A DNA stretch of 40,517 nucleotides from Gamarada debralockiae (lineage: Eukaryota; Ascomycota; Leotiomycetes; Helotiales; Hyphodiscaceae). Below the pieces are notes generated by a model. It was not told the DNA's origin. It saw nothing but the letters and a program-made list of their open reading frames with translations, and did no database searches. The DNA is taken from positions 1 through 40,517 of the forward strand of contig NXFV01000386.1 in the NCBI GenBank assembly GCA_002803225.1, read 5' to 3'. Positions 21,308-32,573 of the stretch are shown piece by piece. Position 1 is the stretch's first letter. Each line of letters opens with the position of its first letter. The position numbers and the translations under genes were made by a program.

Positions 21308-22985
21308 AATGAGATTTTGATCTTGATGTGGTGTTGGGGGTTTTCATTTGACTAGTGTTTAGAAGGGTGCAGAGGTTTTCTATGTAGGGATAGATGGTCC
21401 TGTTGTTATGAGAACCCTAATACTGAGGTGCATATAGCGCTAGTCCAAAATAGGCTTTGTAAGCTTCAATTCAAAATCTCTACCCCTTCTTCCAGAGTTC
21501 AACCCTTCGCATATATCTACAACTTGACTTCAGGTCCTCGGCCTTCCCCAGCTCCTCGGACTTCCCTAGCTCTTCGGCCTTCTCCAGCTATTCGGTCTTC
21601 CCCAGATATCACTGTACTGTCTAGACCTATCAACAGGTCCTATGTCACAAACTCCAACTTTTCTCCCCTAAGTTACTTTCCCCATTCAGAACCAATAGGC
21701 TATGCTTTACTCCAGAAAGTCTCGGTCCAGTCTCTCACAACGTAAGTTCAGAGCCCCCCCCCCCGCGGGGCGGCAAACACCAAAAAAAATAACCTACGAA
21801 TATACCGCTAGTATGACCACGTCCTTGAACTGGCACTCTTTTCTGGGCACCTCCTCACATTGTCCTGTTGGCTTTCTCTACTCTCATTTATAATAGAAAG
21901 ATAGTGGCACATAGCAGTAGCAGCAACCTGCATTCTGCTCAAATTGAACCTTTTATTATGCGTCATTCTATCCACCCAGCGCATCAACATCGGACGTCAT
22001 CGTGATCTCAACTCTACTAACTGCACAAATGTACGTTATGGAATGTTGAACTCGTTGCAGAGAGTCTCTAATATCATGAAGAGTGCCTAATCCGCTAAGA
22101 GCCTCTCAATCCTCAAATCCCAATAGCAATCGTCTGTCAATATACAACTCTTCCTTCGGAAGCTCATCGCCGGCGTCTCTTAATCCCTCTGCGTTAGGAT
22201 ATACATAATTTCCCACTATGGATTTATCGCCCTCATGCGAGCCACATACCAACTGTCCGCGAGCCAATATATTGCGAGTTGGTCATGACAGGCATGAAGG
22301 GCTTGGTGATAGTCAACACCAGAGACAACAAGCCGTGGCGCCCGTCATTCCAGAGGTCGTTATAACAGCAATAGAGTCGCTAATACGAGCTATTGAAATC
22401 ACCTTTAAGGCGATCGTGATGTTGAATCTCGTCTTGAATTCACGCTGCAACCACAACCTTCAAAGTCTTTGATAATCATACAAAGGTATTGTCCTTCAAC
22501 AAAGAACATCATATCGCCATTCTTTGTTGATTTCGAGTGGCGAATGCGATATTCAGAAAGCGAGAACTTCTGTCCATCAGCGCGACAAACATGAGCGTCG
22601 TCCCCTATCCCCCACCAGAACTTTTCCCGTGTATACCTCCTTTTCCTTTCCGCTCGAACCATGGTCCTTGAGCCCACCTCCAACAAATCACTTCCCATCT
22701 ACGTTAATATCGCACTATCAAGAGCTTAAGATCGTCGCAAGCTTACCGTTTTGGCAGCAGGTGCCTACTCAAGTCGCGAATCCCGCTCGAGATCGCACGA
22801 ATCTGGTGAATTTCCCTAATTCGGTCACCGCACGCCATACAACTCTGAACACAACCAACAATCATTCTCAGTATTCGCATCTCGCCTATAATACGTCGCC
22901 ATCATCCACCATCAATTCTTTTTCAGCACCTATCTTTGACAATCTGTCTTCGTACACACGCGATTCGTTAAGATCGCAACGTACC
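21308..22985. other. Long upstream region of the disordered-protein gene
   Basis: Includes the 18-bp tandem repeat (separate entry) and a C-run followed by GC-rich DNA near 21754. From 22524 to 22985 the frame of the next gene stays open for 154 codons with no ATG, so an upstream exon supplying a start codon is possible. The frame 22218-22472 (plus) is a candidate, but I find no convincing splice pair. Confidence 0.45.
21535..21606 (+). repeat. 18-bp minisatellite, four copies
   Basis: Four head-to-tail imperfect copies of an 18-mer like TCCTCGGCCTTCCCCAGC, at 21535, 21553, 21571 and 21589. The unit is a multiple of three and in one frame gives a Pro/Ser/Arg repeat, but the surrounding open frame (21428-21745) is otherwise unsupported. 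Confidence 0.85.
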
Positions 22986-25588
22986 ATGTCGTCTCTATCT
23001 CTATTTCCGAAGAACGTCACCGTCCACCTAGTTGGCTCCGATGAGCCCGAAGGAGATGATGAAGAACTGGGTCACCAAATCGAGACGCACGCACGTATCG
23101 ACAACGGTAATGGCGTCGCCACCTGTAATCCATCTCACGATATTCGTCTTATGAATGCTCTCCAACACGGCGACCGCAGTGAGCATAATCGTTTTGTCTC
23201 CTCCTCAGCCGGAAGAATCCCCGCATGTGCCAATATCCAAGGTATGGCGACCTACCAACCCAACCCTGAGATGCAAATGGTTGGTAGAGCTGGTCCTGTC
23301 CCACCACCAAACAGCGCAATTCGGCACACGGCTCTGCCGAATCCACGCCCGCAGCAGATGCCCCCGCCACAAAAGCGGGATTGCCGAGCACTGCTCATAG
23401 CTCACCATTCAGAAGCCTCTTCAGAATCTGCTGGAGATGAGCCAAGTGCTGGAACTGGTGAAGCTGGACCCGTTGACAGTGGACCCAAGGCAAGCTCTCT
23501 GCCTGAACAAGGAGCTGCACAAATGCCTCTGCAGCTGGGTCCTCCTAAAATGGGCCGTGCGTATGAGCGAGGGTGGACTGCAGAATATATGCAACGGAAC
23601 GCAGAACGCACTGGGTTCCCTCCCTATGGAGAAAGGGAGGACGATCGCGTGGTAGATGGTAAGTCCCCTCACGCAAGCTTGAGACCTACGAGCTCTCTAA
23701 TCCATGGCACTCTCGTTAATTGTTCTTATGCTAACTGTTTTGTAGAGAACGGCATTCCGGTTCTACGCAAGGAAACGAGCGACACAGCCGGTTCTTCCGT
23801 TCCGAATCGTGCGATGGAGCGTCCCAGCGACTATCTTCCTGTTGTACCAGCCAGTCGAAATGGCACTCCAACTGCTGGCTCTATCTCTCCTGGTGGCCGT
23901 CTTTCTGCGCCAAATCGTCCGAGCCTTCCTCGAAACGTTACACCTCGTCGGATTCCGGACCGTAACCCTCACTCTGCTGCTGATACTGAAAAGGCTAAGA
24001 AGACCAAGCCCTATATTGGCAGAGAGGGAGGATACAACTCCCCGAAGAAAGCCAGTCAGAAAGCTGCGACGTCGAAGGATCAGGGTAAAGAGGGCCAGAT
24101 GAAGCGTGTGGATAAACGAAAGCGCCCAGCTTCTAGTGCTGATGAGGAAAAGCCGCAGCACAAGAAACTCAGAGTTGGAGGCATGGGTGACATGGAAGTC
24201 CATCACACTTCTTCCCCTCAACCCTCCCTCCCATCGGAGCACCTTCTATACCCGCAAGATCCTTTGCAACCTCAGTGTGGAGGTGGTAGCCAACACTTCA
24301 ATGAGAATTTAGGCGAAGATGCTGTTCAGAATCCGAACAGACCCGCTAGATTCGAGTTCATGAGTAACCGCATATATGGGTGGACGAATAATCGTCCCAA
24401 CCTATCTAGACGTCCCTTCTTTGGTGCAGGTCAAAACGCTTTCGCCCAACCTGAATACCCCTTCATCAATGGTGCGTTGAGCCCCCAAAGAAAAAACAAC
24501 AGAGCATTTAGCGCCCCGAGAGGCATTGATTTGGATGGGAATCCGGTGTCCCGACCGGAGTACCCCTTCTCACCCGGTGAAAAGTGCTCTAAATCCGAGT
24601 CCATGAGCAACAGCGCCACAATGAGTGCCACGCGACATGGCTCTCCATATCGCCCGCCTTCCGCATCAAACGTCAATCTAAGTCCATTCCCAACCTCTGC
24701 GTCTTCTGCTCCCGAATGTGGCTCCCAGAACATCCAAGAGCGACAAAGAAGGATGTTCCCTGCGGAGATAAAACGTCGATCTAATATGCCTGTTGCGTAT
24801 AGAGCTGATAGCGTTGCACGGGATACGCCACTACCTGGTACGCGGACTCCAGAGACAACCAGCTCCCAAGGTTTCTCTGATGAGAAGAGAAAGTTGGGCC
24901 GCAACGTTGCCACGCGTTATATCGGCATACGAAATGCAGACATTATTGCTCCTCGCAGTCTTACTCCAGGCATCGTCGCACGAAACTTCCCCAGACTTGT
25001 GGTCGACCAGCACCCTGTCCGATTCGAGTACTGCCAACGCACAGAGTGTGAGAACTTCAGTGACGAAGACGAGGAGTTGCCTGTCAACAACTCTCGCTGT
25101 GAAGAAGTTCAGGAGCCAAATGGCCAGTATGATCGTTTGCAGGGCAAATACACCGGAGTACTAGCCGACAACTTGGGATTCCAGTTAGAGCAGGCATGGG
25201 AGTTTGCTCTTCGTACAGATTTTGTAAGTTCAGGCCTGCCTCCCTTTTATGACTGCATGCACTAATTGTTGGAGGCTAACGCAGCACAGTGGCCTCTCGA
25301 GCCAGGTTGGGAATTTATTCCTGTTCCGAATTTCGTAAGTTCAAGCTTGCTTCCCTTCTATTCTTGGAGGCACTAACTGAGCCCAAGGTCGACCCAGACC
25401 ATCCTGCGTCACGTTCAATCGACGCAATGATGGAGGAGATACTCGGCGAAGCGCCACCTGCAATGAACCCTCCACGCATCGCTCGTCCCGCTCGTCCCCA
25501 TAAAAGCTCCTGTCGTGCAGACGACGCCTTCGAAGCCGATCATCGAGAGCCCTCACGGAGAGTCGATAGGACATGGCAGAGGGCTTAG
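22986..25588 (+). CDS. Large intrinsically disordered protein, probable nuclear, unknown function
   Basis: Proposed exons 22986-23658, 23746-25223, 25290-25334 and 25388-25588 give 798 aa. ATG 22986 (ACCATGTCG) is the first Met of the frame, though the frame is open upstream to 22524. Intron 1 (87 nt, GTAAGT, GCTAAC, TGTAG) is a multiple of three and stop-free, so it could be retained. Introns 2 and 3 (66 and 53 nt) are related to each other (see the repeat entry). The protein is rich in Pro, Ser, Arg and Asn. It has a basic, nuclear-localisation-like patch, KRVDKRKRPASS, followed by KPQHKKLRVGG. The only structured-looking part is the C-terminal region, NLGFQLEQAWEFALRTDF and WPLEPGWEFIPVPNF. 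I recognise no domain. Confidence 0.75.
25188..25387 (+). repeat. Tandemly duplicated exon-intron unit
   Basis: Starting at 25188 and 25299 (111 bp apart), 62-nt blocks align with 44 identities. The exon parts encode EQAWEFALRTDF and EPGWEFIPVPNF. The intron parts start GTAAGTTCA and match at 22 of 26 positions, with all four differences transitions. Both introns continue to TTGGAGGC and a CTAAC branch site. The 45-nt exon 25290-25334 thus appears to be a copied piece of the previous exon with its intron. Confidence 0.8.
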
Positions 25589-27377
25589 AAATTCAACGCA
25601 ACACGAATCCCTTAGAGGCACTGAAGGTGTCGTTGCGTAAGAAGAGCGAGAATCGAGATTTGTTCATGAGAAGTTTATAGTTTGGTTGACTGCTGGGGTG
25701 TTGGAGTTTTAGGAACTCAATTGGCAAGGCATGTATGTAATGCATCCGATCTGCTTGTTGGATATATAGCTAATATATTGCAGTATGGTTGCGACAGTTG
25801 GACGACTTCTTTCTTTGATGATCGGGTGTTGAGAGGGTGTTGAGAACTTTGGGACCCAATTGGCACTGGTAAGTAACTGATATGGTGTGCTTGCGAACTT
25901 GACTGATAGATTTGATAGTTTGACTGAACTTCATTCTTTCGATGGTCAACATTGTATGAGTACGAGTTCATTGTCTCATTCCGATTTGGGGCACAGGTCT
26001 TCACAAAGGCAAGGCTATACACATGAGGTTGGTAAAGCGGTCTTTATCAAATGGGTAGGGACTTACTGTTTCACAGCCACCGAGTCCGTCTCTGTCTAGG
26101 AGAGAAAGAGAAAGACTCGTACTTGGCGATGGACGGAATAGGACTGCATTTCCATTCTTTGAGATGGCAGACTTGAGGCCGTCTCCCTCTATTGAGCATG
26201 CTTCGGACATCGAGCGCTCTAGGGTCCTTGATGGATACCTTTGGCTTGGGACCTCCACGAACAAAGCTCTGGCTAGGGACGAGATGGGGAGACAAAGGAC
26301 TCTAGGACTGTGCTGAGGTTCCCGAATATGACGACATGCCGGCCTTTATAATTTCTTTCGACTTTCTTTCGGCGTTTGGATTTGCTCTTCGACATTGGAA
26401 ACGGACTTTTCGGCATAGGAAGCAGCTTCACAGGATGCTGTGAGAAGCCACAGCGGTGAATGGCATAGAGGAAGTGCTGTCCACAGACTTAGATTGCTTT
26501 AGCTTTCTGAACTGGTAACACCGAGAACAAGTTGGATATGATCGAGAGCCAGGAGAAGGGAAACTCGAGGTCGATAGGCCAGCATTGTTGTTGTGCAGGA
26601 CATCCGGCTTTATCTCGTAGTCTCTTGGTGTTTTGGCATAGACGATTTCCGGAATAGACAAATTATAAGTGAAGATCCACGAAGCCGTGCGAATATGTGT
26701 GTGAAATTGGTGTGTGAGTGAACTCCTAATGTGAAGGGTGCCCCTTCTAGCCTTGTACCCCTCCCAATTCCATTTGTCATTCCGCATATATGAATCCAAA
26801 GCCTACAGCACATCAGTGCTCAGAAAGTTAGCTGAGTCATGGAAATTCATCACCGATAGGTAGATAATATCCCCATTCCATATGTTATTTTCCATGTATA
26901 AGAATCCATTCACTGGTCTGCTGGGTCCTTAACGCGGCAAGTATATCACCATTGCATTTTCTGTATTTCCAGTTAAAGGATCTGTGAATCTTTCATTAAA
27001 AAAATATAGAAACGGGCTTCGGGGATTCTCTTACCAATTGGTATCAAGTGTACTAGGTGATCTTGGAGAATGTTTGTTAATTTTATGTTTCACTAAAAGA
27101 CAATAAAGAGGCACACAGTTGCCAAGGAAGTCAGAGCCGTTTCCGGAACCCAGCCTAAACAGAACAAAGAGGTATTTGAAGAATTAACTTATTGAAAGGG
27201 TTTAGCGAAGTAGAAGAAGCTAGTGTATAAGCGCTGAGAAATAAATTAGTCAAATGGGCCATGGTGTGGAAATGACTGAAAGGGTAATTGTGCAAAAGTG
27301 GCGACAGATGATTTGCTCTCGATGACAGTTTTTAGCGACAGCGCAATCCCGGCTCTCGATGCGGCCGAGCCTCGTCC
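25589..27377. other. Intergenic between convergent genes
   Basis: The two flanking genes converge here, so both 3' UTRs lie in it. Apart from the weak candidate at 26071-26416, minus-strand frames such as 26428-26799 show no recognisable features. Confidence 0.45.
26071..26416 (-). CDS. Possible small basic protein, two overlapping frames
   Basis: On the complement an ATG at 26416 opens a basic frame containing MSKSKSKRRKKVERNYKGRH and VVIFGNLSTVLESF, stopping after about 48 codons. A second frame, from about 26285 to 26071, continues with SFVRGGPKPKVSIKDPRAL and PIPSIAKYESFSFSP. Together they could be one small gene with a frameshift or an unusual intron, but no clean splice pair is visible. 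Equally they could be chance frames. Confidence 0.22.
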
Positions 27378-29379
27378 TCAAACACTCCCACCAGGCGTCT
27401 GTTCTCCTGGAGTTGCTGCTGTGGCAGGGCCTATCTTTCGAAGCATGAATATCGGTTTCTTCCCAGCATTATCCAAGTGCTTGAACAGTATCACCGGCTT
27501 GTCATCCATCTCCAAGCAGCGTTCGTTGTCACCGTATACGATATAAAGCGCATATTGCTCCCGTGGTGCGTTGATGTTGTATTTCTTCAGAGCTGCTGGG
27601 AGAACCTCATATGTGGTATCTTCCATGCTGGCGCGGAAGGACGTGAAGATCTCGATGGAGGCTTTCGGTGTCGTTGCAGTTTGTGGAGTGCTGGGTTGTG
27701 GGGTCCCAGGCCTTGCGAATGGAATACGTCTAATAAGACGCCGCAATCTCTTGCCTTCCTCCCGCTCCTTGGCTTGGTTCCAACCATTGCCACTGTTCGC
27801 AAATTCCATTACCAGGCGAGGGTAGACTTGCTGATGCATGATGCCGAAATTACCTCTTCCTCCATGACCATTGCCCAAAGCCAAAAACGAGGAATCACAG
27901 ATATTAAGAGCTTTGAAGGTCTCCTGCCATTCACTTGAAAACCCATTCCTCCCAAGCCACGATAACACACGATCCATGGGCCATTGCATACCTTCGAAGC
28001 TGTCCGATATGTCTGGGATATTCGGTTGCGGGGAAACTCGAAGTGGTTCCGTGTTTCGATTGTGAGAGGTTGCTCGTGGCTCGCAGAAGATAGACGTGGG
28101 TACTGGTCCTCTCACGATAGGTGCTAGGGAGGCTGGATCAATGTTTATGGATGGGTGGGCGGCTCGATATTGGAGGAGCGGAGGAGGGGTTTTGGGAGGA
28201 CAGACGCCCCATCGACGTGGACTTTGGTGAGGGAAGGTCAATGAGATGTTTGGATGTGAAGGTAGGACGCGATCTTGGAAATTTGGAAACCTTCGCTCAA
28301 ACTCGAATACAATGTCGCCCACAAGGTGTGAGAATCTGATAACGTGGAGGGTGGACAGCTTCTTCCGGGCTTCGTTTCGCTTTGGGTGGAGTAAAGGGTT
28401 GGGAGGTAGCCAATCAAGGGCTTGGGCGTCATATTGTTGTCGTCGAACAAGCTCGTCATAGACGTCTTGGCTGAGCTCCTTAAACTGCACATGGGTTAAA
28501 CGTAGCAGTTTGTCTCGAACTCTTGGCCTTGGAATCTCTGACTCATCCGGCCAGGCAGAAAGGAATCTCTTCATGGCGAGGTTGTATCCGGACAGGACCC
28601 AAACTGACGCGTCTAGAATTGCGTCATAGGTCGGGACAGCCGTTTCCGGAGGTGGCTCTGGATAAATTCTCTCAACTCTGGAGTTTGGAGGCTGTAGAAG
28701 TGGTTCAGTAACGGAGTAAGGAGGCGGGTTTTCGTCAGACAGCGTCGAGGTAGATCGTGGCCCGCTCGCCTCGGGGTGGGAGAGCTCCGCTGCTTTGGTG
28801 ATGTTTTCCAGACCGTCGATGAGACACTTCAGTTTTCTCACCTTCTCGTGAAATCTTCGTGCATCGCAAATCGCCCATTTGGTAATAATGAGGAATGATT
28901 TCTGCTTCTGATTTTCGCGTATACGTTGTCGCAGGGCCCAAGTTGATCTGAGAGATGACAGAGTGCTGAGAGATTTAGAAGCGCGTAGAGTCTTCAAGTC
29001 ATCTTTGAATCTTTCGTCAACTAGGGGTGATTGGTTCAATTGATATTTTCGTCGAAGTTCTTCAACTTCATCCAAGAGGTATTTGATACTACCCACGGTC
29101 TTATCAAAGGTCGGCTGGAGATCCTGTCGATTGAAGATGGAAGTGGGAAGACGGTTACTTCCTTCGTTCATACCGACCTTGAGTCACGTTAGCCTCAACG
29201 ACTTTTGGCAACGTAGAATATAAAAATACCAAGTTACCCCAAAGACGGAAGCGGAGGCATTGAAGTGACAATTCAGTGCACAACAATTCGTACTCAGCGC
29301 CAAATTCTTGAGATGTCAAGATGGATTTCAAACTGTCCATGCAGCTTTGGAAAAGCGCCACAAGCCCAGCTGCAGCCAT
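27378..29379 (-). CDS. HeLo domain protein with SHD-like repeats, SAM and Ras-binding-like domain
   Basis: Exons on the complement 29379-29230 and 29177-27378 join over a 52-nt intron (GGCTAAC branch site) to give 649 aa. Residues 1 to about 175 match a HeLo domain (N-terminal domain of HET-S type prion-inhibition proteins): AAAGLVALFQSCMDSLKSI at the start, FRLWGNLVG across the splice, and KWAICDARRFHEKVRKLKCL before the end. Then comes a PPPY motif (about 201-204) in a Pro-rich linker. Two repeats, about 270-300 (RLTHVQFKELSQDVYDELVR) and 315-350 (ARKKLSTLHVIRFSHLVGDI), resemble the Spa2/GIT homology domain. A SAM domain follows (about 445-510, RVLSWLGRNGFSSEWQ), then a Ras-binding-like domain (about 555-634, ending PIFMLRKIG) as in Ste11/Bck1-type kinases. 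No kinase domain is present. Combining a cell-death domain with polarity and MAPK-type modules is unusual. Confidence 0.88.
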
Positions 29380-30757
29380 GTCGGTCGAGATGATTTGTGG
29401 ATGGAAGGCTGAAGCCCTGTGGAAGTAGCTTAATGATAGTCGAGTCTACTCATCGCAATTGAAGCGACGAGAGTTAATATATGAGTAAGTGCATGAAGCC
29501 GATGAGGCGATGAAATTTGGTGTAGCAGAGGTGAATGGTGAGGTGAAAAGTGATGTGCCCATTATACGTCGAGAGCCAACACATGAGGCTCAATCCGGTG
29601 AGCTTGAGTGGACAACGAGGTGCAAAGGAAGGCAACAAGGCTGAAACAATTCCAACTCGTGACTTTAACTCAGCCAGTGAAATTGAGGATTCGGATATTT
29701 GGGGGCCAAGAGCAAAGAAACATGTGAAGGTTGTGCCGATTCTCACAAACTTGAAACACGCCACGAGAACAACACAGAACTCACGACTGCTGTTGCCTCG
29801 ATCAAGGCACCCGATAAAATACTCTCGTGCAGTCCAGTAGAACGGATTAGACACTGCATTGCAAATTGCAATTGATACTGTACAGTTTGAAACCGTCTAA
29901 ATTTCAGCAGCCTTGACAGCAAACTTCACTTGGCACTTCTTTCCATCACATTGCGCTGAGGCTGCGAGCCTCGGACTCGCGGTTGAGACATTTGCTTTCA
30001 ATCGAATGCACGTGTCCGGGCACTTAGCCGATGATGTGGTACAAGCATCGAGCAAACCCGGTAAATATAAATTGATCGCCGGGCAGGTTGTTCGTCGAAT
30101 GCGGGATTGTCATGTTGTACAGAAAAGTATGATCGAGGTGGGTGATGTGAAGAGAGGTGTCGGCCATCCGGACATCTAACGTCGCATGCACTAAAGAGGT
30201 TCCCCTGCAGCAGTTGAAACGCCAGAGTTCTGGATTTCGGAATTATTTAATCCAATTCAGGCTCGTTTCGAGATCCTGACATGCCCACCATGCTGGTTGC
30301 TAGGCAGAATAGGGTAAATACTGAAACCAAGTGGCCGCAGCTAGACCATAACAAGGAATCCAAGGACCGTTAATATAAACATCATTCCTGATATTCTCAT
30401 ACCCCACAAGCCATTGACGCGCCCCTTAGGAGTACGTCTTAAGACCCAAAGTAAGGAGTTCGAGAAGAACACGTTCTTGTAATACAGTACTTCAAAGGCA
30501 TAACAGAATCAAGATTTGCCGCGACATCAGCCAATCGAACACGTGAAAAGGAAGTCGCGACTTCCCGTAAACAGCAGGAACTCTACTTTCGCTTCCACCC
30601 CACACCTTTATTGCTTCCTGCACCTTTGTCGACACCCTCTTCGCAACCCATTTGATCTCTTCTGATCACCAATCAACCAATACTCCACATATTCGAGCTT
30701 CCTTCCTTTGCGCATACTCCACGAGCTTTCGCATACACAAACCTCCTCTTAACAACC
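29380..30757. other. Divergent intergenic region
   Basis: 1.38 kb between the start codons of the HeLo gene (minus) and the NTF2 gene (plus), so both promoters lie here. Small open frames (29474-29854 minus, 29913-30179 plus) have no support. A CT-rich tract with ACCACC-like leader sequence precedes 30758. Confidence 0.5.
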
Positions 30758-32573
30758 ATGGCGCTTCAGACTGCATACAAGCAGTTTCTAGCTGCGCCAA
30801 ACCCAACCTTCCTCGCAGAAAACGCGTCGCTCCACTACATCACGACTCTCATCACCGTGAACGGCTCCTCCGAAATCATCAAGCATCTCAAGGTTCAAGA
30901 TCATGATCTCAAGAAGAAGGAGGAGAAGTTCCTCGATGTTGTTGAAGGCCCGAATTCGCTCGCAGTAGAGACTCACACAACCATTGAATTCCTTAATGGA
31001 GGTGGATCGTATCTTCCCAGCTTGGACGACAACTTCCTTGCTGATCGCACTGTTACTTTCCCAATTGTAAGTACTGCTGCCAAGCTCCAAATTGCGCCTT
31101 GCTAACCATCGTCTTCTGCAGATCCATATCGTCAGCTTCGATGCAAACGGAAAGATTCTACAAGTCCGACAAAACTGGGATCAAGGTTCTCTCCTCAAGT
31201 TGATCGATGTTATTGGAAAGACTGGCCGCAACTGGCCGATTCATGATGGAAAGGATCAAATCAAGTTGATTGCATCGAGTGTCAAGTCTGCTGGCAGAGT
31301 TCCCGTCGACTCAGCTCAAGACCAGGATCAGGTTGTGATCAGATCTCGAGGCAACTCCAACAACGTCACTCGCGATCCACATGCGTCTCTCTCCCTTTTC
31401 GCGCCTCGAGAAAAGAACGTTCAGGAGTCTCTTCCTTCCGTTGTAGCGCCTCGCGCATCCGCTAGACCAGCACCACGCGACTACTCCGAGCTCTTCGTTA
31501 GCAATGACTCCGACAACTCTCCTGCTTCTCCATCGAAGGCTCCTCCCCGTGAACGCTCCGAGTCCCCCTCCAAAGTCGTGGCTCCCAAGGCTGGTGCTGG
31601 AAAGAACTATGCGCCGTCCCGCCTATTCGACAACGACGAGAATTCCCCAATCCGCCCTACCGTCAACAAGGAACAATCTGCAGACCGCTTCTACCGTCCA
31701 AATCCTGCCAGATACCAGCACTTTGACTTTGCCGACGGTAGTGATCCACAGGATGCTCCTCGTCCAACCCCACTCAAAAACGTGAAGAGCAAGCATGGAA
31801 GCCAGTGGAACTTTGATGACTTCAATACTCCCGCAAAGGTTGTCCCAAGCAAGGTTCTCCGCACCAATGATGTTCGCCATTGGGGTAACAACAGCGATGA
31901 TGAAGCTGTCGACAGTCCCATCAAGTTTAAGAAGATTGACAAACCACGCAAAGACGCCGAGACTCACTTCGAGTTCCAAGATGACGGTACTTCAGAAAGT
32001 GGACACCGCTTGGTTGGTAGACCTCGTGGTGCAGGCCAAAATACTGGTCTCGGTCTCTACAAGGATCATTTATTCAGCGAGGAAGATGGCGCATCTGAAG
32101 AAGCCAAGGAATCGAGGACTTTAAACACCATTGCCAACGTCAAGGATCGCCGCAAGGACTTCGACCCTCATTTCACTATGACTGATGATTCTCCTGCCTC
32201 TAAGCAAGTGACCGAGGGAATCAGAGATGACAGAGCCAAGGCAGTGAAGATGATGGACGCAAACTGGTCTGCTTACGATCAATCACCCAACCAAAAGGAG
32301 AATGTTCCTGTCCCATCTTCGCCATCTAGACCCAACACTGGAAAAGGCCCTTTGAGTGAAGCCACCAACACTCTGAGCAACCGCAACGATCAAAACAAAG
32401 GCATTTCCATCGGCGGTGATGGTATGGGAGGCAAGAAAGGGGCAGGAAGACAATGGGGCTTTGGAGATGAGAGTGATGGTGAGGAAGCAGGAGGCGTGAA
32501 CAGACCTTCCAAATACAGAACCGGCAAGCAAGGAAAGCAACAAGCCACCGGAGGCGATTTCTGGGACTTCTAA
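30758..32573 (+). CDS. NTF2-domain protein with repeated aromatic/acidic motifs
   Basis: Exons 30758-31066 and 31122-32573, split by a 55-nt intron (GTAAGT, GCTAAC, TGCAG), give 586 aa. ATG 30758 has good context (ACCATGG). Residues about 5-160 form an NTF2-like fold, with YKQFLAAPNP, HTTIEFLNGG, then IHIVSFDANGKILQVRQNWD across the splice. The rest is disordered. It carries about ten short motifs with an aromatic residue then Asp/Glu a few positions on: LFVSNDSDNSP (225-237), LFDNDENSP (269-279), HFDFADGSD (about 303-311), WNFDDFNTP (332-340), HWGNNSDDE, HFEFQDD, HLFSEED, HFTMTDDSP, NWSAYDQSP, QWGFGDESD and a final FWDF. The function is unknown; NTF2-like folds bind small molecules or protein partners, and the tail could dock a partner repeatedly. 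Confidence 0.9.
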
